A stretch of DNA of 64,000 nucleotides. It comes from Planctomycetota bacterium. Its GTDB lineage: Bacteria > Planctomycetota > UBA1135 > UBA2386. Positions 19,528-27,104 of the stretch are shown here, in pieces. The notes below the pieces were generated by a model. It was not told where the DNA came from. It searched no databases and worked only from the letters and a program-made list of their open reading frames with translations. The translations under genes and the position numbers were made by a program. The stretch's first letter is position 1; every line of letters begins with the position of its first letter. The stretch covers positions 124,001 through 188,000 of the forward strand of contig JAHBXX010000003.1 in the NCBI GenBank assembly GCA_019636245.1, given 5' to 3'.

Positions 19528-20319
19528 TCAGGCCGGGGCGCCAGGGGGCGTGGCGGCGGCGCCCATGCGCACCCGGCTCTCCGCGGCGAGTTCGGCGAAG
19601 CGCGGTTCATCGGCGCCGAGCACGACCACGACGGTCGAGCCGAAGCCGAACTGGCCCAGTTCGTCACCGGGGTGCACGCTGCCCGCGGCCTGCGTGACCG
19701 TCGTGCCGCCCACGTTGTAGGCACCGACCATGACGACCGCGGCGGCGCCGCCCGAGGGCAGCCGGCAGCGGAACACGTGCCGGCTGTTGCGCACGAACAG
19801 GCGGTCGATGCAGCGCACGCTCGGCGGGTTGACGGGGAACAGCGTGCCGGGCAACGCGGTCACGGCCTCGATCGTCGCGGCGAACGGGGCGTGCACGCGG
19901 TGGTAGTCCCCGGGCGCGAGGTAGATCGTGGCCTGGCAGCCGCCTTCGAACCGTCCGGCCCAGTCCGCGTCGCCGAGCAGATCGGCGAGCGCATAGTCGT
20001 TGCCCTTGACCTGCGGGATGCGGCCGTCGCGCACCGGGCCCACGGTCACGATGCGCCCGTCGCACGGCCAGACCAGCGGCGCCGCGGCCACGGGGCGGAC
20101 GCCGGGCCGCAGGCCGCGGCGGAAGAAGTGCTGCAGGCTGCGGCAGGCGCGGAGGTCGCCTGCCATTTCGTCGAGGGCGGCTCCGTAGCGGCGCGCGAAC
20201 CAACCGTAGACCACCGGACGCAAGGGGCCGGGCAGCGGGGTCGACGCCAGCCAACCGCAGGCGCGCGACAGCGCGACCTTGGGCAGGGCGGTCAGCAGCA
20301 GCCGGCGGAGCGTGGTCAC
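19528..20319 (-). CDS. psd: Phosphatidylserine decarboxylase proenzyme
   Basis: A 263-residue proenzyme of the membrane-associated decarboxylase that makes phosphatidylethanolamine from phosphatidylserine. All hallmarks are visible: Asp87 in the WPCDGRI motif and His140/His143 in YHRVHAP of the self-cleavage triad, and a Gly-Ser-Thr site (227-229) in FGFGSTVVVV, where cleavage before Ser228 makes the pyruvoyl group. Length agrees with the short bacterial class. The start is GTG at 20319, since no ATG lies nearby in frame. No pssA (phosphatidylserine synthase) is adjacent. A strong inverted repeat lies 26 bases upstream of the start. Confidence 0.93.
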   Translation of the reverse strand: MTTLRRLLLTALPKVALSRACGWLASTPLPGPLRPVVYGWFARRYGAALDEMAGDLRACRSLQHFFRRGLRPGVRPVAAAPLVWPCDGRIVTVGPVRDGRIPQVKGNDYALADLLGDADWAGRFEGGCQATIYLAPGDYHRVHAPFAATIEAVTALPGTLFPVNPPSVRCIDRLFVRNSRHVFRCRLPSGGAAAVVMVGAYNVGGTTVTQAAGSVHPGDELGQFGFGSTVVVVLGADEPRFAELAAESRVRMGAAATPPGAPA

Positions 20320-20344
20320 GGCGCACGTTGTCGTCGGCGCGCCA

Positions 20345-20384
20345 GATCGGCGCAAGGACCACGCGGTGCGTGGTCGCGCCGATC
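20345..20384. repeat. Long inverted repeat between psd and the LysM gene
   Basis: Two perfectly complementary arms (GATCGGCGC plus GACCACGC on the left, GCGTGGTC plus GCGCCGATC on the right) form a 17-bp stem with one 3-base bulge (AAG, 20354-20356) and a GGT loop (20365-20367). It lies in the 147-base gap between two divergent genes, so it is not a terminator for either. A binding site for a dimeric regulator, or an RNA hairpin in one leader, are both possible. Confidence 0.6.
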
Positions 20385-20466
20385 GGCCGGGGGCCCGTGG
20401 GCCGTTCCGTCCGGGTGCGAGCGTTCCACCGTTGCATGCGGCGCCGATGGCGCGAACAATGCGCCG

Positions 20467-20901
20467 ATGCGACGGGCGACGGCACTCCTCCAGGCGGTGG
20501 CGCTGGTCGCGGCGCTCACGGCGGTGGCCTGTGCGCGCCCGGCGGCGGCCGAACTGCGTCCCGACACGCTCTGGCTCGAACTCGGCGGTGGCGGCGATTC
20601 CCTGCAGCGGGCGCTGGTCGCCGCCGGGGTGCCGATGGCGAGCCCCGAGGCCGGTCCGAACGCGGCGGAGGTGCCGCGCGAAGCGCCCCCCGAGCCGCCC
20701 GGTCAGGGCGCCGGGCCGGACCACTTCGTCGTGCTGCTGGAACGCGGCGAGACCCTGATCCACCTGGCGAAGAAGCACCTGGGCAACGGCAACCGATTCC
20801 GCGAGATCCTGGCGGCCAACGGCTGGACGGAAGCCGAAGCGCGCCGCCTGCCCGCCGGCCAGCCGGTCAAGGTGCCGCTGACCGGGCCCGCGGTCCGCTA
20901 G
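20467..20901 (+). CDS. Exported LysM-like domain protein
   Basis: A 144-residue protein with an N-terminal export signal (about residues 1-28: basic start, then ALLQAVALVAALTAVACA). The cysteine might be lipidated, though the residue at -3 is not a standard lipobox residue. A Pro/Glu-rich linker follows and then a LysM-like module (about 85-140), with V-L-L-E-R-G-E-T-L then L-A-K-K-H-L-G-N and I-L-A-A-N-G, ending Q-P-V-K-V-P-L. LysM modules bind N-acetylglucosamine polymers such as peptidoglycan, so an envelope role is likely. ATG at 20467. It is followed after 7 bases by trmO on the same strand. Confidence 0.68.
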   Translation: MRRATALLQAVALVAALTAVACARPAAAELRPDTLWLELGGGGDSLQRALVAAGVPMASPEAGPNAAEVPREAPPEPPGQGAGPDHFVVLLERGETLIHLAKKHLGNGNRFREILAANGWTEAEARRLPAGQPVKVPLTGPAVR

Positions 20902-20908
20902 GCGGTCG

Positions 20909-21496
20909 ATGGCGACGCCCGCGGAGCCGCCGTTGCCGCCGCTGCGACCGATCGGCATCGTGCGTTGCACCCAGGTCCTGCACCACGACGCGCCCCGGCA
21001 GAGCGGCCTCGGCCGCGGCGCACCCGGCACGATCGAACTGCGCCAGGGTCTGCAGAACGGCCTCGCGGACCTGGCCGGGTTCAGCCACGTCTGGGTGCTG
21101 TTCTGGTGCCACCTGGCGCGCGGCTTCCGCTCGCAACTGGTGCCGCCGCGCGACACCCGGAAGCGGGGCGTCTTCGCCACCCGGGCGCCCCAGCGACCGA
21201 ATCCGATCGGCCTGTCGTGCGTGCGCCTGCTGCGCATCGAGAAGCGCGTGCTGCACATCGCCGACCACGACCTGCTCGACGGCACGCCGGTGCTCGACCT
21301 CAAGCCCTACCTCCGCTACTGCGACAGCGTGCCGCACGCCACCCTCGGCTACGTGGCCGACCTGCCACCGGCGGGCGCCGACCACCGGGTGTGGTGGGAG
21401 AGCAAGGGGGTGCCGCCGCCGGCCGTCTACCGGCGGGTTCGCGCCGCCGCTGGTGACGAAGGTGGCGCCGACCGGCAGCCCGATCAGCTGCGGTAG
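20909..21496 (+). CDS. trmO: TrmO-like tRNA (N6-threonylcarbamoyladenosine37-N6) methyltransferase
   Basis: A 195-residue TsaA/TrmO-family protein. The beta-barrel signature residues are present: the N-terminal PIGIVRC strand (14-20), the F-S-H-V-W-V-L-F segment (57-65), and the hallmark T-R-A-P-x-R-P-N-P-I-G motif (about 92-102), which forms the SAM-binding site of TrmO. TrmO adds a methyl group to t6A at position 37 of threonine tRNA, a small effect on decoding. A divergent function is possible in this broad family. The stop lies 13 bases inside the convergent argJ gene. ATG at 20909 gives a normal start with a short Pro-rich lead. Confidence 0.82.
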   Translation: MATPAEPPLPPLRPIGIVRCTQVLHHDAPRQSGLGRGAPGTIELRQGLQNGLADLAGFSHVWVLFWCHLARGFRSQLVPPRDTRKRGVFATRAPQRPNPIGLSCVRLLRIEKRVLHIADHDLLDGTPVLDLKPYLRYCDSVPHATLGYVADLPPAGADHRVWWESKGVPPPAVYRRVRAAAGDEGGADRQPDQLR

Positions 21497-22683
21497 TCGG
21501 CGTTCGTCTGCACGTAGTCGGCGGTCAGGTCGCAGGTCCAGACCTCGGCGCTCGCGTCGCCGCGTGCCAGATCGATGCCGAGCACGACTTTCGACCGTTC
21601 GGCGAGGTGGCGATGGGCCTCGGGTTCGCGCTCGGGATGCGGGATGCCGTCGGCGTAGACCTCGGTGTCGCCGATCCAGACGCGTGCGCGTTCGGGGTCG
21701 AAGGCGACCCCGGCACGGCCGGCGGCCGACAGGATGCGGCCCCAGTTGGGATCCCGGCCGGTGACCGCGGTCTTGACCAAGGGGCTGGTGGCGATGACGC
21801 GGCCGACGTGGCTGGCTTCGTCCTCGTCCGCGGCACCGCGTACGCAGACGGTGACGAGCCGCGTCGCGCCTTCGCCGTCGGCGGCGATCTGCCGCGCCAG
21901 CCGCTGGCCGACCTGCAGCAGCGCCCGTGCGGTGGCGACGGCGCCCTCGTGGCCGACGGCGCCGGGGCGATGGCCGCCCAGCAGCAGCAGCGTGTCGTTG
22001 GGGGAGGTGTCGCCGTCGACGGTGACCCGGTGGAAGCTGCGCCGGGCGAGATCGGGCAGCAGTCCGCGCGCTCCGGCCGGCGGCAGTTCCGCATCGGTGA
22101 GCAGGAAGGCGAGCATCGTCGCCATGTCCGGGTGGATCATGCCAGCACCCTTGGCGATGCCGGTGGCGCAGTGCCTGCCGACATCGACCTGCACGGCCTT
22201 GGGATGCGTGTCGGTGGTCAGGATCGCGCGCGCGAAATCGAGGCCGCCGCCGGGGCTCGTGCGTTCCAGCAGGGCGTCGAGATGGGACACGATGCGCTCC
22301 GTCGGCAGCGGCAGGCCGATCGGTCCGGTGCTCGCCATCAGCACCTGCTCGGTCGGACAGCCGAGACGCTGCGCGAGTTCGCGGCAGCAGCGGCGCGCGT
22401 CGTCGAGCCCCTGCGCACCGGTGGCGCAGTTCGCATTGCGTGCGTTCACCAGCACGGCCCGGACGCGCCCGCCGCTGCGCGCGAGGTGGTCGCGGCAGAG
22501 TTCGACGTGGGCGCCGACCAGCCGGTTGCGCGTGAAGACCGCGGCGGCCTCGACGTCGTGGTCGGCCACCAGCACGCCGAGGTCGAGCAGACCCGCCTTC
22601 TTCAGGCCACAGTGCACGGCACCCGCCCGGAAGCCGGCGGGCAATCGCACGGCATCGGGCACCGGTTCCAGCAGGACGGTCAT
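21484..22683 (-). CDS. argJ: ArgJ, glutamate/ornithine N-acetyltransferase
   Basis: This 399-residue enzyme transfers the acetyl group from N-acetylornithine to glutamate and so recycles it; many ArgJ proteins also acetylate glutamate from acetyl-CoA. The self-cleavage site is intact, with M-A-T at 187-189 in GMIHPDMATML, where cutting before Thr189 makes the beta-chain nucleophile. The N-terminal A-V-F-T-R-N segment and oxyanion residues S-T-G (118-120) are also present. It is apart from the arg operon, separated by a large lipoprotein gene on the same strand, and I see no palindrome like that upstream of argR near its start. ATG at 22683. Confidence 0.95.
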   Translation of the reverse strand: MTVLLEPVPDAVRLPAGFRAGAVHCGLKKAGLLDLGVLVADHDVEAAAVFTRNRLVGAHVELCRDHLARSGGRVRAVLVNARNANCATGAQGLDDARRCCRELAQRLGCPTEQVLMASTGPIGLPLPTERIVSHLDALLERTSPGGGLDFARAILTTDTHPKAVQVDVGRHCATGIAKGAGMIHPDMATMLAFLLTDAELPPAGARGLLPDLARRSFHRVTVDGDTSPNDTLLLLGGHRPGAVGHEGAVATARALLQVGQRLARQIAADGEGATRLVTVCVRGAADEDEASHVGRVIATSPLVKTAVTGRDPNWGRILSAAGRAGVAFDPERARVWIGDTEVYADGIPHPEREPEAHRHLAERSKVVLGIDLARGDASAEVWTCDLTADYVQTNADYRS

Positions 22684-22792
22684 CGGGACCGGCGAACCTA
22701 ACCTGCCGTCGGTCCCGTCCGCAGCGGGAACTGCGCGGCGTAGGGGCCGACGGTCGCCCTCGGCCGGGCAGGGGGGGCGCCGGGGGGCTGGC

Positions 22793-25700
22793 TCAGAAGC
22801 GGAACGGCAAGCGCAGGAAGTGCAGCTCCGGGCGGGGCGAGTTCGGATTCAGCGACGGCGCCGTGCTGTTGTCCTGGAACGTCAGGTCGAACAGCACGTC
22901 CCATTGCACGTAGCGCGGTGCGCCGTTCTGTTGCACCCAGTCCAGGAAGGCCGGATCGTTCAGGTCGTGCAGCCATTGCTGCGCGTCCGCGGGAAAGCGC
23001 CCGGTGCCCGCCTGCGGGTTCTGGTGGAAGGCGAAGCCGATGCGGATGTTGGAGTTGGGCACCACCCTCGTAGTGCTGCCCACCGGGTAGGTGGGTCCCA
23101 GCCCTTCGCTGCCGTTGGTGACGATCTGGAAGAACTTGGCCCGCACCTGGAGGCGGGTGCCCGATGGCGGCAGCACGCCGTTGCCGGGATCGACGAAGAT
23201 CTCGTTCTCGCTGTGGCTGAGGATGCGGAAGCTGCCCACCACCGAATTGACGGCGTCGATCAGCTCGGCCTCGTACTGCGCGTAGCGGTTGGCCTCGCCG
23301 AGGCTGCCGTCCACCTGCAGGCGGTAGGCGAGCTGGCCCAGGTAGCTGGCGTTCGACTCCCGCGACGTGATGGCGAGCGGGCCGACCGCAGGGGCGGGGT
23401 AGTTGATCGACGCCGCATTGCCGACCTGCTCGTAGTCGATGAACCCCCGGGTGGGGCCGATGGCCGTGCGGATGCCGGCGAACTCGAACGTCGGACCCGG
23501 CGGGGCGCCGACGATGCCCCCCGGCAGTCCATCCGCGTCGGTGAGTTGCCGCCGCTGGCTGGCGCCGGTGTCGATCCACTTCGACTGCAGGCGCGAACGG
23601 GAGCTGAAGGGCACCGGCATCAGGATCGGCGCCGGGCGGATGTCGCCCTCGTTGTTGCCGATGTTGGTCGGCACGCCGAAGTCGTCGACGAAGGTGCCGG
23701 CCGAGTTCGGGAAGCCGCGCCAGGCCAGGATCTGCCGCTTGTCGGCGCCGGTCAGCTCGACGATGGCGCCGCTCGTGGTGGTGCGGAGCACCTGGATGTT
23801 GTCGTCGAGGATGGTGTTGGTGCCGTCGAGCGCGTTGGTGCCGGGCGGCACCATCAGTTGCACGATGCCCATGCCGCCGAGCGCGCCGAGCGGCTCGCCG
23901 TCGTAGGTGAGGCCGGGCATCATCGTCTGGCCGCTCGCGGGGTACTTGCCCGTCACCAGCACGTCGCCGAAGGTGCCGGTCAGGCAGACGCCGCCGTCGG
24001 CCGAGATCGCGAAGTCGTAGTCGTTCTGGCCGTAGGTGTAGCGGTTCTGCGCCGCGGAGCCGTGGGCGAAGAGCACGATGCGGGTCGCCGACATCAGCAC
24101 GACCATGCCGCCCGCGCCGCCGCCGCCGCCGCCCGCCTCGCCGCAGGCGCCGGCCTGCTCGCCGCCGCCGCCGTGGCCGCCGTCGGCGACGATGCGGCCG
24201 GAGTTCGTGATGACGATGTCACCGAGCGCCTTGACGATCAGCACGCCGCCGCCGCCGCCGCCGCCGCCGCCGCTGAAGTCGTTGCGCGGGTCCGGGCTGG
24301 TCAGGTTGCAACTCGGCGTCGGGTAGACGGTGTCGCCGCCGCCGCCGCCGCCACCGCCGCCCATCGGCACGGTCAGTTCGCCGGTGATGCGCAGGTTGCT
24401 CGTCGGGCTCAGCCGGATCGCGCTGCCCCAGAAGTTGTTGTCGGTGCGGCTGTCGACGAACACCAGGTCGCCGGGCTCGCCGCCGGTCAGGAACGCGGTG
24501 CGCGCGCCGGACGTGCCGCTGCAGCCCGACCCGCCGAAGCCGCGCACCTGCTGGAACGCAGTGTTCAGGGTCGGCGGCACGTTCGGATTGATGTTCGCCG
24601 GCACGGTGCCGCGGTACCAGGGATCCCCCTGGGTGGCCAGCGTGCCGCCGCCGCCGCCCGAGCCGCCGCCGCTGCCGTCGTAGCCGCTGCCCGTGTAGCA
24701 GCCGCTGAAGCAGGAGTTGTAGCCGCCGCGCCCGCCCTTGCCGGGCGTCTGCAGCGGGCCGCGGCCGGTGCCGCCGCGCAGGTCGCGCTGGGTCGCGCTC
24801 GGCGTGCCGTCGCCGCCGTTGCCGCCGCCGCAGACGCCGACGCCGCCGGCCTTGGCGAAGTTCGCGGCCTGCAGGGTGTCGACGCGGGCGCCGTTGCCGC
24901 CGCGCACGGTGAGCGTGCCCTCGACGACGAACGAGCCGCTGCACAGCCAGACCATCGGGTTCGGACCCTGGCCGATGACGTTGACGCCGCTCGGGATGCG
25001 CACGTTCCGGAAGTTGAACACCCCGCCCGAGACGGTGAACGGCAGGCCCGACTTCGGCGTGATCTGCGTGAACGCCGTATTGAGCACCGTCTCGACGGTC
25101 TGCGGCTCGTATTCCAGGCTGGTCGGGTTGCCCTCGAAGGCGAAGCCGGCGCGCACGAACCCGAGCCCGACCTCCGCCTGCGCCTCGGGGAACGCGGCGC
25201 CGAAGTCGATGTTGGCCGTGGTGTCGAACCCCTCGACGATGCCGTTCCACTGCTGCGCGTAGGACGCGTCGGTCTGGAACAGGCCGAACACCTCGCTGTA
25301 GTTGAAGCTGCCGACGTTGGACTCGCCGGAGATGTCCTCGAGGGTGCTGAGGGCGATGACGCGCACGGTGGCGTTGTTCGGCAGCACGCCGACCGGCCGC
25401 AGCACGACGACGGCGCCGTTCAGGTCGTTCCGCTCGAGTTCGACGTCGGCCGGGATCCAGGTGTAGGTGCCGGGCGTCGCGAAGGCCGCCTCGTAGTCGA
25501 GGTAGATGCGGCCGCGCTGGTTCTCGTTGCGCACCAGCGGGTTGGTGTCCAGGCTGGTGGGCACGTTCACGTCGCTCGGATTCAGCGCCTGGTCGAAGTG
25601 CAGGCGGATCTCGGTCGGCGGCGCGCCGAACAGGTTCAGCGGCACGTTGGTCAGCCCGGCCGTGGTCGAGATCTCGAGCTTGGTGCGCGCCGGGCCGCCC

Positions 25701-26245
25701 GACTTCGGATTGCGGAACAACTGGGCCGACTGCGTGCCGTCGAAGGTGCTGAAGCGGAACGTCACCGGCTGCCGCAGCCCCCGCCCGTTGCGGTCGCGCA
25801 GCACGGTGCCGTTGCCGGCCACGCCGCCGACCAGCGACACCAGGTAGGTGCGGCCGGCGCGGAAGCCGCCGTCGGTGAACTCGTTGTTGGATGGATACCT
25901 CGGCACGAACTGCAGGCGCCGGCCGGGGCTCGTGTCGCCCGGACTCGCCGCCAGCTGGAAGGTGCCGTTGACGTTCTCGCTGACCGGATTGCCCAGCTGG
26001 TCGAGGGCCTGGAAGCTCATCGTCAGCAGGGACGCGGAGTCGAGGTCGACCGGGTTGCTGAAGTCGATGTTGATCGGGTCGTTGAGGTAGATCCGGCCGC
26101 CGTTCGTCGGCGCCGTGTTCAACACCACGAAGTCGCCGCCGGTCCTGACCTCGCCGGTCGGGGTGGAGCCGGAGCCGCCGGAGCAGGCAGGGAAGACCGT
26201 CACCGACGCGAGGGCCAACAGGGCAACGGGGGCAAGGTGCTTCAT
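22793..26245 (-). CDS. Large glycine-rich lipoprotein with Big_5-like domains
   Basis: A 1150-residue exported protein. The signal peptide ends in a lipobox with FPAC at about residues 18-21. Two SbsA/Big_5-like Ig domains (each begins with N-x-x-I-x-x-x-F-S-x-P or L-H-F-D-Q-A-L) occupy roughly residues 35-145 and 170-300. A beta-rich region (V-V-E-G-T-L-T-V-R-G-G-N-G) follows, interrupted by long glycine tracts around 550-660, including two runs of nine glycines, and a Cys-containing G-rich block. The last 300 residues are beta-rich. No catalytic motif is seen. It is likely a surface or outer-membrane-associated structural protein. ATG at 26245 is the only start before the signal peptide. 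Confidence 0.78.
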   Translation of the reverse strand: MKHLAPVALLALASVTVFPACSGGSGSTPTGEVRTGGDFVVLNTAPTNGGRIYLNDPINIDFSNPVDLDSASLLTMSFQALDQLGNPVSENVNGTFQLAASPGDTSPGRRLQFVPRYPSNNEFTDGGFRAGRTYLVSLVGGVAGNGTVLRDRNGRGLRQPVTFRFSTFDGTQSAQLFRNPKSGGPARTKLEISTTAGLTNVPLNLFGAPPTEIRLHFDQALNPSDVNVPTSLDTNPLVRNENQRGRIYLDYEAAFATPGTYTWIPADVELERNDLNGAVVVLRPVGVLPNNATVRVIALSTLEDISGESNVGSFNYSEVFGLFQTDASYAQQWNGIVEGFDTTANIDFGAAFPEAQAEVGLGFVRAGFAFEGNPTSLEYEPQTVETVLNTAFTQITPKSGLPFTVSGGVFNFRNVRIPSGVNVIGQGPNPMVWLCSGSFVVEGTLTVRGGNGARVDTLQAANFAKAGGVGVCGGGNGGDGTPSATQRDLRGGTGRGPLQTPGKGGRGGYNSCFSGCYTGSGYDGSGGGSGGGGGTLATQGDPWYRGTVPANINPNVPPTLNTAFQQVRGFGGSGCSGTSGARTAFLTGGEPGDLVFVDSRTDNNFWGSAIRLSPTSNLRITGELTVPMGGGGGGGGGDTVYPTPSCNLTSPDPRNDFSGGGGGGGGGVLIVKALGDIVITNSGRIVADGGHGGGGEQAGACGEAGGGGGGAGGMVVLMSATRIVLFAHGSAAQNRYTYGQNDYDFAISADGGVCLTGTFGDVLVTGKYPASGQTMMPGLTYDGEPLGALGGMGIVQLMVPPGTNALDGTNTILDDNIQVLRTTTSGAIVELTGADKRQILAWRGFPNSAGTFVDDFGVPTNIGNNEGDIRPAPILMPVPFSSRSRLQSKWIDTGASQRRQLTDADGLPGGIVGAPPGPTFEFAGIRTAIGPTRGFIDYEQVGNAASINYPAPAVGPLAITSRESNASYLGQLAYRLQVDGSLGEANRYAQYEAELIDAVNSVVGSFRILSHSENEIFVDPGNGVLPPSGTRLQVRAKFFQIVTNGSEGLGPTYPVGSTTRVVPNSNIRIGFAFHQNPQAGTGRFPADAQQWLHDLNDPAFLDWVQQNGAPRYVQWDVLFDLTFQDNSTAPSLNPNSPRPELHFLRLPFRF
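24245..24271. repeat. GCC triplet repeat (9 copies) in the lipoprotein gene
   Basis: Nine uninterrupted GCC units encode nine glycines on the minus strand. A near copy, interrupted by an ACC, lies at about 24333-24360 and encodes a second nine-glycine run. Slippage would change glycine number without shifting the frame. Confidence 0.7.
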
Positions 26246-26540
26246 GGTGCTACGGACAGCAAAACCTATCCCAGGATGCGGGAGGGGGAGGGACGACCTG
26301 CCTAGTCCGCACGGAATGGGGCCGTAACGGCTCTGGGCGGAGGTCGAGGGGCATCGCGGACGGCCGCTGCGGCCGATTGTGTAGGCTCGCTGGCCAGGGT
26401 CAAGCAGGTCGAAGCCGCCTGCGGGCTGGCCGGGCAGGGTCCTCCCCGCGCGGGAGGCACGAAGGGCCGATGCCATCGCCACTGTGCCCGAGCGGATCCG
26501 CACGGGCGGGCGAGCGGAACGGCTCCGGGGCGGCCGGCCC
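26246..26540. other. Intergenic region upstream of the lipoprotein gene
   Basis: A 295-base gap between the end of the arg operon and the lipoprotein start, both on the minus strand. It contains the predicted lipoprotein promoter. A GC-rich stretch just after the acetyltransferase stop (26521-26540) could form a short hairpin but has no T run, so no intrinsic terminator can be called. No gene is seen. Confidence 0.5.
26376..26403 (-). promoter_or_regulatory. Predicted promoter of the lipoprotein gene
   Basis: On the minus strand, TTGACC (26398-26403, 5 of 6 to the -35 consensus) is followed after 16 bases by CACAAT (26376-26381, 4 of 6 to the -10). It would leave a leader of about 120 bases before the ATG at 26245. 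Confidence 0.35.
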
Positions 26541-27104
26541 TCACACCTGCGGCGGCACGAACGTGGCGGTGCGCTGCGGCAGCGGGATCGCCCGCTGCGG
26601 CTTGCCGAACAGCTGCGGCGGCGACCGCTCGGCGTCGAGCACGCGCGTCATGGCGATCTCGTCGCAGGCGAGGAACTTCGGGCAGTGGCGGCAGTCGTTG
26701 AAGACCTTCGCCGGCAGGTCCTCGTGCTGGCAGACGGTGAAGCCCATCCGGCCGAAGAACTGCGGCGCGTAGGTGAACGCATAGAGCCGGGGTACGCCCA
26801 GACGGCGGGCGTCGGCGACCAGGGCGTCGACCAGCAGCCGGCCGATGCCGTGGCGCTGCAGCGACGGCCGCACCGCCAGGGAGCGCACCTCGGCGATGTC
26901 CGTCCAGGTGACCGCCAGCGCGCCGCAGCCGGCGAACTGGCCGTCGACCTCGGCGATCTGGAAGTCGCGGATGTTCTCGATCACCGACGCCGGCGAACGC
27001 GGCAGCATCACCTGCTGCAGCGCCAGTTCGTTGACCAGGGTCATGATCGAGGTCGCGTCGGCGACGCGCGCCGGTCGCACCAGGCTCGGCTTCCCCTCAG
27101 GCAT
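26541..27104 (-). CDS. argA: GNAT acetyltransferase, probable short-form ArgA (N-acetylglutamate synthase)
   Basis: A 187-residue GNAT protein with the acetyl-CoA site in V-R-S-L-A-V-R-P...R-H-G-I-G-R (about 73-89) and F-F-G-R-M-G-F (116-122). The region W-T-D-I-A-E-V-R-S-L matches the stand-alone or ArgH-fused ArgA type of mycobacteria and Vibrio rather than the classical long ArgA, which carries an amino-acid-kinase domain. A cysteine pattern C-x2-C-x5-C (138, 141, 147) follows. It would make N-acetylglutamate from glutamate and acetyl-CoA, priming the cycle that ArgJ recycles. It overlaps the end of argH by 8 bases and is the last gene of the operon; ATG at 27104. A different GNAT substrate cannot be excluded. 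Confidence 0.72.
   Translation of the reverse strand: MPEGKPSLVRPARVADATSIMTLVNELALQQVMLPRSPASVIENIRDFQIAEVDGQFAGCGALAVTWTDIAEVRSLAVRPSLQRHGIGRLLVDALVADARRLGVPRLYAFTYAPQFFGRMGFTVCQHEDLPAKVFNDCRHCPKFLACDEIAMTRVLDAERSPPQLFGKPQRAIPLPQRTATFVPPQV

Noticed and set aside
21665..26305. A 1546-codon open frame on the plus strand opposite argJ and the glycine-rich lipoprotein
   Set aside because: The minus strand encodes recognisable proteins with a signal peptide and ArgJ motifs. The plus frame is Arg/Gly/Ala-rich without domains and is open because stop codons are rare at this GC content.
26500..26540. Intrinsic terminator after the arg operon
   Set aside because: The GC-rich stretch could fold but is not followed by a run of T on the transcribed strand.
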